A stretch of DNA of 13,753 nt, from NCBI GenBank assembly GCA_012963185.1, contig DTWD01000149.1, positions 1 to 13,753 on the forward strand. Reading direction: 5' to 3'. This document shows, in pieces, positions 6,920-13,753 of this stretch. The stretch is from Acidobacteriota bacterium. Lineage in GTDB: Bacteria > Acidobacteriota > Vicinamibacteria > Vicinamibacterales > UBA8438. Position numbers and translations under genes: made by a program. Numbering within the stretch: position 1 is the stretch's first letter; every line of letters begins with the position of its first letter. Under the pieces are notes generated by a model. It searched no databases. It saw only the letters and a list, made by a program, of their open reading frames with translations, and had not been told where the DNA came from.

Positions 6920-8458
6920 TCACTCGAATAGTGCCCCTGGACCTTCGAGCAATCCCTTAAGCGCCTGAAGCAGTTCCGCACCAGTTTCCCCGTCAATTGC
7001 ACGGTGGTCCGCCGACAGTGTGACCGTCATCATTGATTCGACAACAACCTTCTGGTCGCGCACAACGGGTCTCTGTTCAATGGCACCAAACCCAAGAATG
7101 CAACTCTGGGGAGGATTCAGAATGGCAAAAAGACTCGAAACTCCAAACATTCCAAGATTCGAAATCGTGCAGGTACCCCCAGTGTAGTCATCGGGCTTCA
7201 ACTGCCCTTTTCGTGCGCGGGTGGCAAGGTCCCTGAGTTCAGCAGCTATCGTCTGCACGGCCTTTGTCTCGGCTGCTCGGACAACGGGTGTCACAAGACC
7301 TGATGGTGTCGACACCGCGACCGCGACATCCACCGTTTCGAATACCCGAACCGCATCACCCGTCCATGCTGAATTGGCTTGCGGAACCTTAGCGAGCGCT
7401 AGCCCAGACGCCCGTACGAGGAGATCATTAACCGTAATGGGAAGAGCACCTGCAACAGCATTTGCACGTTTCCGGAGCACAACCAGATGCTCAACAGAAC
7501 ATGACAACTCAAGATAAAAGTGCGGCACTGTCTGCTTGGACATCGTCATCCGATCGGCAGTCACGCGTCGCATCGCAGTGAGTGGCTCATCGGCATGCGC
7601 TGAATCCGATACGGGTTCCGTTGACCCTCGAGATGCTGCTCCACCCCTCAGCTGCCGTTCGATATCCGCTTTTTCAATTTTCCCTGCTGGCCCCGTACCA
7701 CTGATGCTCGCCAAATTGAGACCGGCTAATGCGGACATCTGCCGCGCCAAAGGTGTCGCTTCGATCGCCTCTGAGGCCAAAACCTCATCCTTGTTTTTTA
7801 ACTCTGGCGCCATTGGCTTAGCTGGAAACTCCGCAGCAACGTCAGAGTTGGGGTTGTCTTGCACCAAGCCACTCTCTCTGATGACGGTGGCGACGCCACC
7901 GTCTCCGGATAACCGTAACGTCGCCAACACGGTGCCAACGGGCACATCCTCAGTACCCGCCGAAACATGAATCACATCAAGAATGCCGTCAGCAGGGGAT
8001 TCAAGTTCAACGGTTGTCTTATCAGTCTCTATTTCAGCAATCGGATCACCGGCGCGAACCGCCTGACCAGGCTGCCGAAGCCATGTCGTGACCGTGGCCA
8101 CAGCCATAGATTCCGCCATTTCGGGTAACCGTACTTCCATCATTACGGCCTGTCCGGAATCCGACACGCCCGACCGAAAAACACCGTCATCTACTGGCGT
8201 ATCTTGCTCTTCTCCATCAATATCCCTCAGCACCGCCAATACCGTGCCGACTGCGACATCTTCTGTTCCGGCTGCGACCTGTATCCGGTCGAGAATTCCG
8301 TCTGTCGGCGCTTCAATTTCAACGGTCGTTTTATCTGTTTCGACCTCTGCAACTGGTTCACCAGACCGCACAGAATCCCCAGGTTGCTTGAGCCACGTGA
8401 TTAAGGTGGCCGAAGTCATCGATTCAGCCAATTCAGGAAGGATGATCTCACTCGACAT
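6920..8458 (-). CDS. Dihydrolipoamide acyltransferase (E2) with two lipoyl domains
   Basis: This 512-residue protein is the E2 core of a 2-oxo acid dehydrogenase complex, carrying the acyl group on lipoyl arms and transferring it to CoA. In order: lipoyl domain 1 (about 4-79, lipoyl Lys43 in ETDKTTVE), lipoyl domain 2 (about 107-182, Lys147 in ETDKTTVE), an acidic linker, a peripheral subunit-binding domain (about 232-268, ATPLARQMSALAGLNL...GTGPAGKIEKADIE), a second linker, and the catalytic domain (about 290-512). The acetyltransferase motif is intact, with His485 and Asp489 in SADHRAIDG, and ISNLGMFGV is also typical. The ATG at 8458 lies 9 nt after the E1 stop, so the two are an operon. 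Whether the complex uses pyruvate, a branched-chain or another 2-oxo acid cannot be told from E2. No E3 gene is present in the window. Confidence 0.95.
   Translation of the reverse strand: MSSEIILPELAESMTSATLITWLKQPGDSVRSGEPVAEVETDKTTVEIEAPTDGILDRIQVAAGTEDVAVGTVLAVLRDIDGEEQDTPVDDGVFRSGVSDSGQAVMMEVRLPEMAESMAVATVTTWLRQPGQAVRAGDPIAEIETDKTTVELESPADGILDVIHVSAGTEDVPVGTVLATLRLSGDGGVATVIRESGLVQDNPNSDVAAEFPAKPMAPELKNKDEVLASEAIEATPLARQMSALAGLNLASISGTGPAGKIEKADIERQLRGGAASRGSTEPVSDSAHADEPLTAMRRVTADRMTMSKQTVPHFYLELSCSVEHLVVLRKRANAVAGALPITVNDLLVRASGLALAKVPQANSAWTGDAVRVFETVDVAVAVSTPSGLVTPVVRAAETKAVQTIAAELRDLATRARKGQLKPDDYTGGTCTISNLGMFGVSSLFAILNPPQSCILGFGAIEQRPVVRDQKVVVESMMTVTLSADHRAIDGETGAELLQALKGLLEGPGALFE
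7913..8446 (-). repeat. Tandem duplication of the lipoyl domain within E2
   Basis: The segments at 8225-8446 and 7913-8140 encode two closely similar lipoyl domains. Shared blocks include LPE-AESM, TWL-QPG, ETDKTTVE and DGILD. The DNA is similar but not identical, so the duplication is old. The repeat explains the extra length relative to single-lipoyl E2 proteins. Confidence 0.85.
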
Positions 8459-8467
8459 GATTGGTAA

Positions 8468-10810
8468 TTATCCGTCAACAAGCAGACGTGCAGCCGCGGA
8501 AACCATCGCCTCCGCGTCAAGGCCATACTCCCGATAGAGGTCTGGTAAATCACCTGATTGGCCAAATCGGTCTACGCCAAGTGGCACAACACGATGAGGC
8601 CGAACTGACGCCAACCAAGATAACGTCGACGGATGGCCATCTATCACTGTAACAAGACCTGCACTCGCAGGAAGCATCTCAAGCAAGCGAGAGACATGCG
8701 AGGTTTGCCGATCCAGAGGACCTCGATAACTGTCAGTCCAACCACGATACAGACGGTCCACTGACGTGATTACAAGCAATCCTGCGTCCGACACATCCTC
8801 AGTTATCTGCTGGTGTGCATCAATCGCTTCTGGTAACACCGCGCCTGATGCGACAATCGCCAGTGTCGTGTTATTCCCGGGAGGAACCAGCCAGTATCCT
8901 CCTTCAATAACATCTCTCGCTAGCGCGTCCGTAAACTCTCGTGCCGGCTGCATAATCGGTCGTGTCGACAAACGCAAATAGACGGCACCTCCGTCGTCTG
9001 CCTGCAAATGTTCAAAACTCCATCGCAGCATTTCACACAGTTCATCGGCATAAGTCGGTTCGAAGGCCGTCAGGCCAGGTTGTGCCAAACCAATTAATGG
9101 CTCGTACACCGACTGATGCGCACCTCCCTCGGCCGCCAGTGATATCCCTGACGGCGTACCAACCACAATGAACCGTGCATCCTGATAGCAGGCATAGTTG
9201 AAGGCATCGAGACCACGGCTAATAAATGGGTCATAAACCGTTCCTATTGGTAGTAGTCGCTCGCCAAACAAGGGCGCGCTCAACCCAAGCGCCGCAAGCA
9301 GCAAAAACAGATTATTTTCCGCAATGCCCAGTTCAATATGTTGCCCCTGTGTCGACATCTTCCAGTTCAGCGCCGATAAAATTCGCTCGTCTTTGAAATG
9401 GTCGCCTTGATCGTGACGACCAAAAATCGCTCGTCGGTTTAGCCATGACCCAAGGCCCGTCGAAACCGTAACATCCGGAGATGAAGTGACAACGCGGTCT
9501 GCCAAATCAGGGTGTCTGCGCGCAAGGTCGGATAGAAAGCGCCCAAACGCTTCTTGAGTCGAAAGCTTGTCGCCGCTCGGCGGCTCAAACCGAGAAGGCA
9601 CATCGACCCGAGGAGCACGGTATCGCCGCGCTCCCGACCGGCCAAAAGGAACCGCGTCGAGAAACATACGAAGTTCTTCAGCAGGTGTCTCCAGCCCCGC
9701 GAACTGGTCCCACTCCTCGCCGTCAGAGACCTGCATCTGTTTTTTGAATGCCGTCATCTGATCCGGCGTCAGGATGCCAGAGTGGTTGTCTTTATGGCCG
9801 GCGAGTGGAAGGCCATAGCCTTTAATGGTGTAGGCAATAAAGCACGTCGGCTGGTCATCAGGGACAGCCCGAAACGCCTCACACACCATCCCCATATCAT
9901 GGCCACCAAGATTCGTCATTAAGCGACCGAGTGCTTCATCGTCATGCTCATCGAGCAACGCCCGAATCCCATGAGTATCTCCGAGGTCTGAGATTAATTC
10001 TTTACGCCAAGCTGCCCCACCTCTGTACGCAAGGGCTGAATACCGAGAATTATCCGCGGTATCCATCCAATGCTGCAGGGCATCTCCACCAGGACGCTGA
10101 AATGCCGCCGTCAATAGATGTCCGTATTTGAGTACTTCGACCCGCCAATCAAGATTGCGAAAGAACCGCTCAAGACGGTCTGAAAATCGTCCGACCATAA
10201 CTGCATCAAGACTTTGCCGGTTGTAGTCAATAATCCACCACACATTACGGACATCGTGCTTCCATCCTTCGACCAGCGCTTCAAAGAGATTGCCTTCATC
10301 AAATTCCGCATCACCAGCAACAGCAATCATCCGACCCGGTTCACGGTCAGGACCGAAGTTCTTAAGGCGAATGTAATCCTGCACTAGCGATGCAAAGGAC
10401 GTCATCGCGACACCCAGCCCGACAGACCCTGTCGAAAAATCTACATCGTCCGCATCCTTAGTACGAGAAGGATATGACTGAGCTCCACCAAAGCCTCTAA
10501 ACCGCGCTAATTGATCTTCAGATTGGTTGCCCAACAAATACTGGATTGCATGAAAAACAGGACTCGCGTGCGGCTTAACCGCCACTCGGTCAGTAGGACG
10601 CAGTGCGTCAAAGTAAAGAGCTGTCATCAAGGTGGCCACTGATGCCGAGGATGCCTGATGCCCCCCAACCTTCAATCCGTCCCGAGAGGGGCGGAGATGA
10701 TTTGCATGATGAATCATCCAAACAGACAGCCACAGCACCTTTCGTTCAAGGTCTTTGAGATAGCGAATCTGCTCTGGCGTTCCCTGCAATGAGTTTTCTT
10801 GAGTCAGCAT
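8468..10810 (-). CDS. Homodimeric (AceE/MdeB-type) 2-oxo acid dehydrogenase E1
   Basis: This thiamine-diphosphate enzyme would decarboxylate a 2-oxo acid and pass the acyl group to the lipoyl arms of E2. From the ATG at 10810 it has 780 residues; an in-frame GTG at 10843 would add 11. The longer numbering is used here. The ThDP/Mg motif is Gly177-Asp178-Ala-Glu180 followed by Asn208 in DYNRQSLD, closely matching the GDGEMDE...NCNLQRLD arrangement of AceE. NLGGHD (311-316), TIKGYG (339-344) and GHKDNHSG (349-356, His354 where AceE has its loop His) also follow AceE. Glu504 in GQHIELGIAEN is the cofactor-activating Glu. It is about 100 residues shorter than enterobacterial AceE and carries EGGAHQS (572-578) where AceE has a different His-containing loop. 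That suggests an MdeB-like or other non-pyruvate branch. It heads the operon and is divergent from the Lrp/AsnC gene. Confidence 0.88.
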   Translation of the reverse strand: MLTQENSLQGTPEQIRYLKDLERKVLWLSVWMIHHANHLRPSRDGLKVGGHQASSASVATLMTALYFDALRPTDRVAVKPHASPVFHAIQYLLGNQSEDQLARFRGFGGAQSYPSRTKDADDVDFSTGSVGLGVAMTSFASLVQDYIRLKNFGPDREPGRMIAVAGDAEFDEGNLFEALVEGWKHDVRNVWWIIDYNRQSLDAVMVGRFSDRLERFFRNLDWRVEVLKYGHLLTAAFQRPGGDALQHWMDTADNSRYSALAYRGGAAWRKELISDLGDTHGIRALLDEHDDEALGRLMTNLGGHDMGMVCEAFRAVPDDQPTCFIAYTIKGYGLPLAGHKDNHSGILTPDQMTAFKKQMQVSDGEEWDQFAGLETPAEELRMFLDAVPFGRSGARRYRAPRVDVPSRFEPPSGDKLSTQEAFGRFLSDLARRHPDLADRVVTSSPDVTVSTGLGSWLNRRAIFGRHDQGDHFKDERILSALNWKMSTQGQHIELGIAENNLFLLLAALGLSAPLFGERLLPIGTVYDPFISRGLDAFNYACYQDARFIVVGTPSGISLAAEGGAHQSVYEPLIGLAQPGLTAFEPTYADELCEMLRWSFEHLQADDGGAVYLRLSTRPIMQPAREFTDALARDVIEGGYWLVPPGNNTTLAIVASGAVLPEAIDAHQQITEDVSDAGLLVITSVDRLYRGWTDSYRGPLDRQTSHVSRLLEMLPASAGLVTVIDGHPSTLSWLASVRPHRVVPLGVDRFGQSGDLPDLYREYGLDAEAMVSAAARLLVDG

Positions 10811-10898
10811 CCTTAACGAGTGATCGTAACAACTATTACGCACTAAAATATTGCTAATATTTTTATTTTATTTAATTATTAGCAATATTATTGCTTAG
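10811..10898. promoter_or_regulatory. Shared divergent promoter region of E1 operon and Lrp/AsnC gene
   Basis: These 88 bp hold both promoters. The part at 10844-10898 is about 87% A+T, in sharp contrast to its surroundings. A plus-strand TATTAT at 10886-10891 (five of six -10 matches) would start transcription almost at the regulator's ATG (10899), suggesting a leaderless or nearly leaderless message. On the minus strand, TAAAAT (10865-10870) could serve E1 with a leader of about 50 nt to the ATG at 10810. The operator dyads overlap both candidates, so binding there could repress or tilt both promoters. Promoter calls are by eye. Confidence 0.5.
10847..10889. promoter_or_regulatory. Candidate Lrp/AsnC operator: paired 15-bp dyads
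   Basis: AATATTGCTAATATT at 10847-10861 is a perfect 6-3-6 dyad. A reversed copy at 10875-10889 (ATTATTAGCAATATT) differs from its reverse complement at one position. Together they make a 13-bp perfect inverted repeat (10847-10859 with 10877-10889), and the dyad centres are 28 bp apart, between two and three DNA turns. A weaker third copy (11 of 15) at 10887-10901 runs into the regulator's start codon. A 15-bp dyad with an AT-rich centre is typical of Lrp/AsnC sites, and the regulator gene is adjacent, so self-regulation is likely. Confidence 0.7.
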
Positions 10899-11393
10899 AT
10901 GAGGCATAAATTAGATTCCATCGATCGGAATATCCTCGTTGTCCTCCAGAAGGATGGTCGTCTCTCCAACACACAGCTCGCCGAACGGGTTGGGCTAACA
11001 CCGGCTCCATGCCTCCGCCGTGTGCGAGCGCTTGAAGAAGCAGGTGTCATTCAAAAGTATGCGGCTCTCGTCGATTCACACGCACTCGCGCTGGGCGTAA
11101 CCGTCTTTGCCCAGGTAACCCTGGACAAACAAGTAAAGGACCAGCTCGAAGTCTTTGAACAATCTGTAGGCAAATGGCCAGAAGTTATGGACTGCTACCT
11201 CATGACCGGAGATTCCGACTACTTACTCCGGATCGTTCTACCAGATGTTGAAGCGTATGAACGTTTCCTTAACGAAGCCTTAACGCAAGTACCAGGTGTC
11301 GCGAGCATCAAATCCAGCTTTGCCTTGCGACAAGTTAAGTACTCGACTGCTCTTCCATTAATTCCCGAAGAGACCGACAGGCAACCTGCGTAG
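10899..11393 (+). CDS. Lrp/AsnC-family transcriptional regulator
   Basis: This 164-residue protein has the standard Lrp layout. An N-terminal helix-turn-helix spans about residues 5-60 (LDSIDRNILVVLQKDGR, then recognition region LSNTQLAERVGLTPAPCLRRV at 22-42). A C-terminal RAM domain that binds amino acids spans about 65-150, with TGDSDYLLRI at 103-112 and the family's usual ending YSTALPL. Such proteins form octamer-like assemblies that sense an amino acid. TPAPCLRRV resembles the TPTPCLERV helix of Lrp/BkdR-type regulators rather than AsnC proper. It is divergent from the E1-E2-aminotransferase operon across an AT-rich dyad region, so it most likely controls that operon and itself. The phosphotriesterase-like gene follows 33 nt downstream and may be in its transcript. 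The effector is unknown. Confidence 0.95.
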   Translation: MRHKLDSIDRNILVVLQKDGRLSNTQLAERVGLTPAPCLRRVRALEEAGVIQKYAALVDSHALALGVTVFAQVTLDKQVKDQLEVFEQSVGKWPEVMDCYLMTGDSDYLLRIVLPDVEAYERFLNEALTQVPGVASIKSSFALRQVKYSTALPLIPEETDRQPA

Positions 11394-11413
11394 TAGGATG
11401 CCAGCATCATTTT

Positions 11414-11419
11414 GAGGAG
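11414..11419 (+). promoter_or_regulatory. Ribosome binding site of the phosphotriesterase-like gene
   Basis: GAGGAG lies 7 nt before the ATG at 11427. A longer frame beginning with TTG at 11412 would swallow this site, so the ATG is the likely start. Confidence 0.7.
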
Positions 11420-11426
11420 AACCCGC

Positions 11427-12467
11427 ATGCAGACGAGGATGACGAGACGTGAAGCATTACAGCTGCTTGGCGTAACAGTTGGGACCATGACCACCGGTCT
11501 CCCCGCGAAAGCTCAACAGCAATTCACTACTGCTGACCCGCCGGACTTCCCTGCGGGTTCGATTATCCGTACCTTACAAGGTGATGTTGACCCATCGTCC
11601 TTGGACAACGGAGCAACACTATTTCACGAACACGTCGGTCGAGATGACATTGAACTCGCGGTCGAAGAATTACGTGCCTGCGCATTTGACGGACTCCGAT
11701 GCATTGTTGACGCGGCGACTGGACGCCGAACTGAACAACAAGTTCGAAACCTAAATGCAATCGCAAACCAAAGCGACGTGCGCATCATCATGGCGGGTGG
11801 TTATTTCGAAGACATTGGGTTTGCTATCTACCCGGTTCGTGTCGCTGAGATGTCAGAAGACGAGCTTGTCGACGAACTTATCGCCGATGCCACCAGTCAA
11901 CGCTGGGGTGCGTTCGGTGAAATTGCATCGTCACTGGAGATGCGCCCAGATGAACGGAAAGTTCACCGGGCAGTTGCAAGAGCACACCGACAAACCGGAC
12001 TTCCAATCTTCACGCACACACCGCATGAGAGCTGTCCGAGCTGCGCAATGGATCAAATGGATGCGATCGAAAGTGTCGGTGTTGACCTTGCACATGTCGT
12101 AATCGGCCACATGGCAACTCTCAAACCTGAGCATAATCCGCTCGCCACTCATCGTGCTATCGCCGAGCGTGGTGCGTTCATCGGCCTCGACACGCTGGGT
12201 CACGAGATGGGCCGATCGGACATACCAGCTGCCGACAAAGTCCGGATGGTCACCGACCTGCTCGACGCCGGCCTTGAGGATCACATCCTCTTGTCATCTG
12301 ATCAGGGCAATGTTCGACAGTTCAAGCACTACTACGGGCATGGGTGGTCATCCGTACTCATGCAGTTCGTACCAAAACTACGATATGCACGGATTCCGGA
12401 AGAAACGATTCGTAAAATCCTCGTCGATAATCCTCGAAGGTTTCTTGCATTTCAGCCACTGTCCTAA
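11427..12467 (+). CDS. Tat-exported phosphotriesterase-family metallohydrolase
   Basis: This 346-residue amidohydrolase-superfamily enzyme belongs to the phosphotriesterase (PTE) family, a TIM barrel with two metals. The ligands are all visible: His67 and His69 in FHEHV, Glu165 in GAFGEIASS, His197 in FTHTPHE, His228 in IGHMA, and Asp292 in LLSSDQ. The bridging position is Glu, as in PHP-type homologues, rather than the carboxylated Lys of true PTE, so a lactone, ester or unknown substrate is more likely than organophosphates. The N-terminus has a twin-arginine signal (MTRREALQLLG, residues 5-15, then a hydrophobic stretch and cleavage near AKAQQ), so the folded metal-loaded enzyme is exported. 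The start is fixed by GAGGAG 7 nt upstream. It lies 33 nt after the Lrp/AsnC stop and may be co-transcribed. Substrate and link to the regulator are unknown. Confidence 0.88.
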   Translation: MQTRMTRREALQLLGVTVGTMTTGLPAKAQQQFTTADPPDFPAGSIIRTLQGDVDPSSLDNGATLFHEHVGRDDIELAVEELRACAFDGLRCIVDAATGRRTEQQVRNLNAIANQSDVRIIMAGGYFEDIGFAIYPVRVAEMSEDELVDELIADATSQRWGAFGEIASSLEMRPDERKVHRAVARAHRQTGLPIFTHTPHESCPSCAMDQMDAIESVGVDLAHVVIGHMATLKPEHNPLATHRAIAERGAFIGLDTLGHEMGRSDIPAADKVRMVTDLLDAGLEDHILLSSDQGNVRQFKHYYGHGWSSVLMQFVPKLRYARIPEETIRKILVDNPRRFLAFQPLS

Positions 12468-12521
12468 TCGGCGGAAGGAAAGATGCGCCACAAATCGTGG
12501 TACGTTAGCAATCGCCGCAAC

Positions 12522-13753
12522 CTAGTTAATGACCGCTTGGTATGCGAGATTCCTTGAGAGCCCGTGCACTCTTCCGTACGGCGTATGCTGCATCATCCCT
12601 ACAAAAGTGAAGTCTAGTGCTGGGTCAATCCAAAACCACGTGCCGTCAATTCCAAGCCAGTAATACGACCCGGGTGAATGCGGTTCACCCGCAGCGGCCG
12701 GATCCATATAAACCATAAAATCCATTCCGAATCCCATCCCTGACCGCATATTGCGCGTCGCCTCCTCCGACATATGGTTAGTCCGCATCATTTCCACTGT
12801 CCGCGGCGCAAGAAGTCGTACACCGTTCAGCTCACCGCCGTTAAGAAGCATCTGCGTAAATCGCAAATAGTCATCCGCTGTGCTGTAAAGGCCCGCACCT
12901 CCAGTCGGCCCTTGAGGCATGACAGTCAACGGTTCGCGACCAGAAAGACGCTCTAAAACATCTTGCGCATCAAGCCGATGCCGAGCAGCAACCCGTCCAA
13001 GTTCAGAAGCTGGGACATAGAATGCCGTGTCTCCCATCTCAAGCGGACCAAAGATCCGCTCATCGAGAAATTCTGCAAATGTCTGCCCGGAGAGTTTTTC
13101 CACAAGATAACTTTGAGCGTCGACCGCCGAACTGTAGATCCAGCGCGTCCCAGGCTGTGCCAGGAGTGGCAACATAGCCATTTTGTCGATCATGGTTTGC
13201 AATGGTTCTCTTGGATTCAGCACTCGCTGATCTCGAAACATGCGATTGACTGGATGTCGCATGTCGAGGGTATACGACAGACCCGCCGTATGAGTCATGA
13301 GTTCCCGCATCATGATCGGGCGGTCTAGTTCTTCCTTTCGAATGGAACCATCGCTGTTTTCGCCGGTATATACCTTCAATTGTTCAAATTCCGGTATGTA
13401 GCGAGACACTGGGTCATTGAGACGCCAACGACCTTCTTCGTAAAGCATCATCATTGCGACGCCGGTAATCGGCTTAGTCATTGACTGAATACGAAAAATT
13501 GAATCGCGGGTCATCGGTTGTTTGCTCTCGATATCCCGTACACCTGCAACATCAACAAACGCGACCTTGCCGTGCCGAGCCAGCATTGTCACCACGCCAG
13601 CTAGTTCGCCATTGTCGACCATCTCTTGTAGTGCATCGTCGAGCCGAGCAAGTCGCTCTTTTGACAAACCAACATCGGCTGGTTCGGCAGTCGGAAGGCT
13701 GTACGAAGTCTGTTGGCCCGTCGCCGATGGTGACGGGCCAACCAACGTAACAC
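12522..13753 (-). CDS. Serine hydrolase of the beta-lactamase fold (family VIII esterase-like), 5' end beyond window
   Basis: The frame is open to the right edge, so the N-terminus is missing; a TTG at 13745 is a possible but unlikely start. Counting from that TTG, the nucleophile motif is Ser88-x-x-Lys91 (SMTK), the conserved LMTHTAGL is at 149-156, the Tyr motif is Tyr204-Ser-Ser (IYSSAVDAQ), and the third element is YWLGIDGTWFWIDP (362-375), similar to the W-G-G/GT-WF region of class C beta-lactamase-like esterases. These proteins are esterases, D-aminopeptidases or transpeptidase-like enzymes; true beta-lactamase activity is not implied. The Pro/Ser/Thr-rich segment at the start looks like the mature N-terminus after an export signal lying outside the window. 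The gene converges with the phosphotriesterase-like gene, 54 nt apart. Confidence 0.9.
   Translation of the reverse strand, partial: VTLVGPSPSATGQQTSYSLPTAEPADVGLSKERLARLDDALQEMVDNGELAGVVTMLARHGKVAFVDVAGVRDIESKQPMTRDSIFRIQSMTKPITGVAMMMLYEEGRWRLNDPVSRYIPEFEQLKVYTGENSDGSIRKEELDRPIMMRELMTHTAGLSYTLDMRHPVNRMFRDQRVLNPREPLQTMIDKMAMLPLLAQPGTRWIYSSAVDAQSYLVEKLSGQTFAEFLDERIFGPLEMGDTAFYVPASELGRVAARHRLDAQDVLERLSGREPLTVMPQGPTGGAGLYSTADDYLRFTQMLLNGGELNGVRLLAPRTVEMMRTNHMSEEATRNMRSGMGFGMDFMVYMDPAAAGEPHSPGSYYWLGIDGTWFWIDPALDFTFVGMMQHTPYGRVHGLSRNLAYQAVIN
13712..13742. repeat. Long perfect inverted repeat at the 5' part of the serine hydrolase gene
   Basis: GTTGGCCCGTC (13712-13722) is matched exactly by GACGGGCCAAC (13732-13742). 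Read on the plus strand, two more C-G pairs and a G-T pair close the stem to a 3-nt loop. On the minus strand, the coding sense, this hairpin covers codons for the PSPSATG segment just after the likely signal peptide. It could affect translation or message stability, or be part of a hairpin-type dispersed repeat. Confidence 0.6.

Noticed and set aside
7221..8537. Several plus-strand open frames opposite E2
   Set aside because: They are rich in Ser, Thr and Ala, as expected for antisense frames of a conserved E2 gene; the sense gene is complete.
12468..12521. Terminator between the convergent phosphotriesterase-like and serine hydrolase genes
   Set aside because: Only a 5-bp CGGCG/CGCCG pairing with a long loop and no T-run is present.
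13743..13745. TTG as the real start of the serine hydrolase
   Set aside because: The frame continues open to the window edge, and the segment after TTG looks like a mature N-terminus rather than a start; the gene is better treated as partial.
12522..13753. True beta-lactamase (antibiotic resistance gene)
   Set aside because: The SxxK and Tyr motifs are shared by many esterases and peptidases, and the third motif is the GTWFW type of esterase-like members rather than a KTG.

Overview
The window is a 13.75 kb stretch of ordinary bacterial chromosome. GC content looks close to 50-55% throughout, except for one very AT-rich 55-bp patch at 10844-10898. There are no mobile elements, CRISPR arrays, rRNA or tRNA genes. 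Many products are secreted or lipidated: a DUF2911-like lipoprotein, an M28 peptidase, a Tat-exported metallohydrolase and several orphan secreted proteins. Together with a serine hydrolase of the beta-lactamase fold this suggests an Acidobacteriota- or Gemmatimonadota-like free-living Gram-negative. No phylogenetic marker gene is present, so this is only an inference from gene content.

Layout. (1) Positions 1-2551, minus strand: a three-gene run of exported proteins, in order of transcription an orphan secreted protein, an M28 aminopeptidase-type enzyme, and a DUF2911 lipoprotein cut by the left edge. (2) Positions 2645-4469, plus strand: a small YtxH-like membrane protein, a patatin-like phospholipase, and an orphan secreted protein. 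(3) Positions 4470-4803: a non-coding stretch with several hairpins and a promoter-like sequence. It leads into a secreted, histidine-rich protein with one EF-hand loop (4804-5451). (4) Positions 5465-5518: a hairpin plus T-run between convergent genes. (5) Positions 5576-10810, minus strand: an aminotransferase, a two-lipoyl-domain E2 acyltransferase and an AceE-type (homodimeric) E1, transcribed as E1-E2-aminotransferase. (6) Positions 10899-12467, plus strand: an Lrp/AsnC regulator divergent from E1, followed closely by a Tat-exported phosphotriesterase-family hydrolase. (7) Positions 12522-13753, minus strand: a beta-lactamase-fold serine hydrolase whose start lies beyond the right edge.

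The most coherent system is region 5-6. An aminotransferase could convert an amino acid to its 2-oxo acid, and E1 plus E2 could then decarboxylate and transfer the acyl group to CoA. The divergent Lrp/AsnC protein probably controls the set by sensing an amino acid. The 55-bp AT-rich gap upstream of the regulator carries two oppositely oriented copies of a 15-bp dyad (AATATT-GCT-AATATT) with centres 28 bp apart, a strong candidate operator. This arrangement resembles the known Lrp-controlled bkd and mde loci of pseudomonads. No E3 (lipoamide dehydrogenase) gene lies in the window, and the substrate cannot be read from sequence alone.
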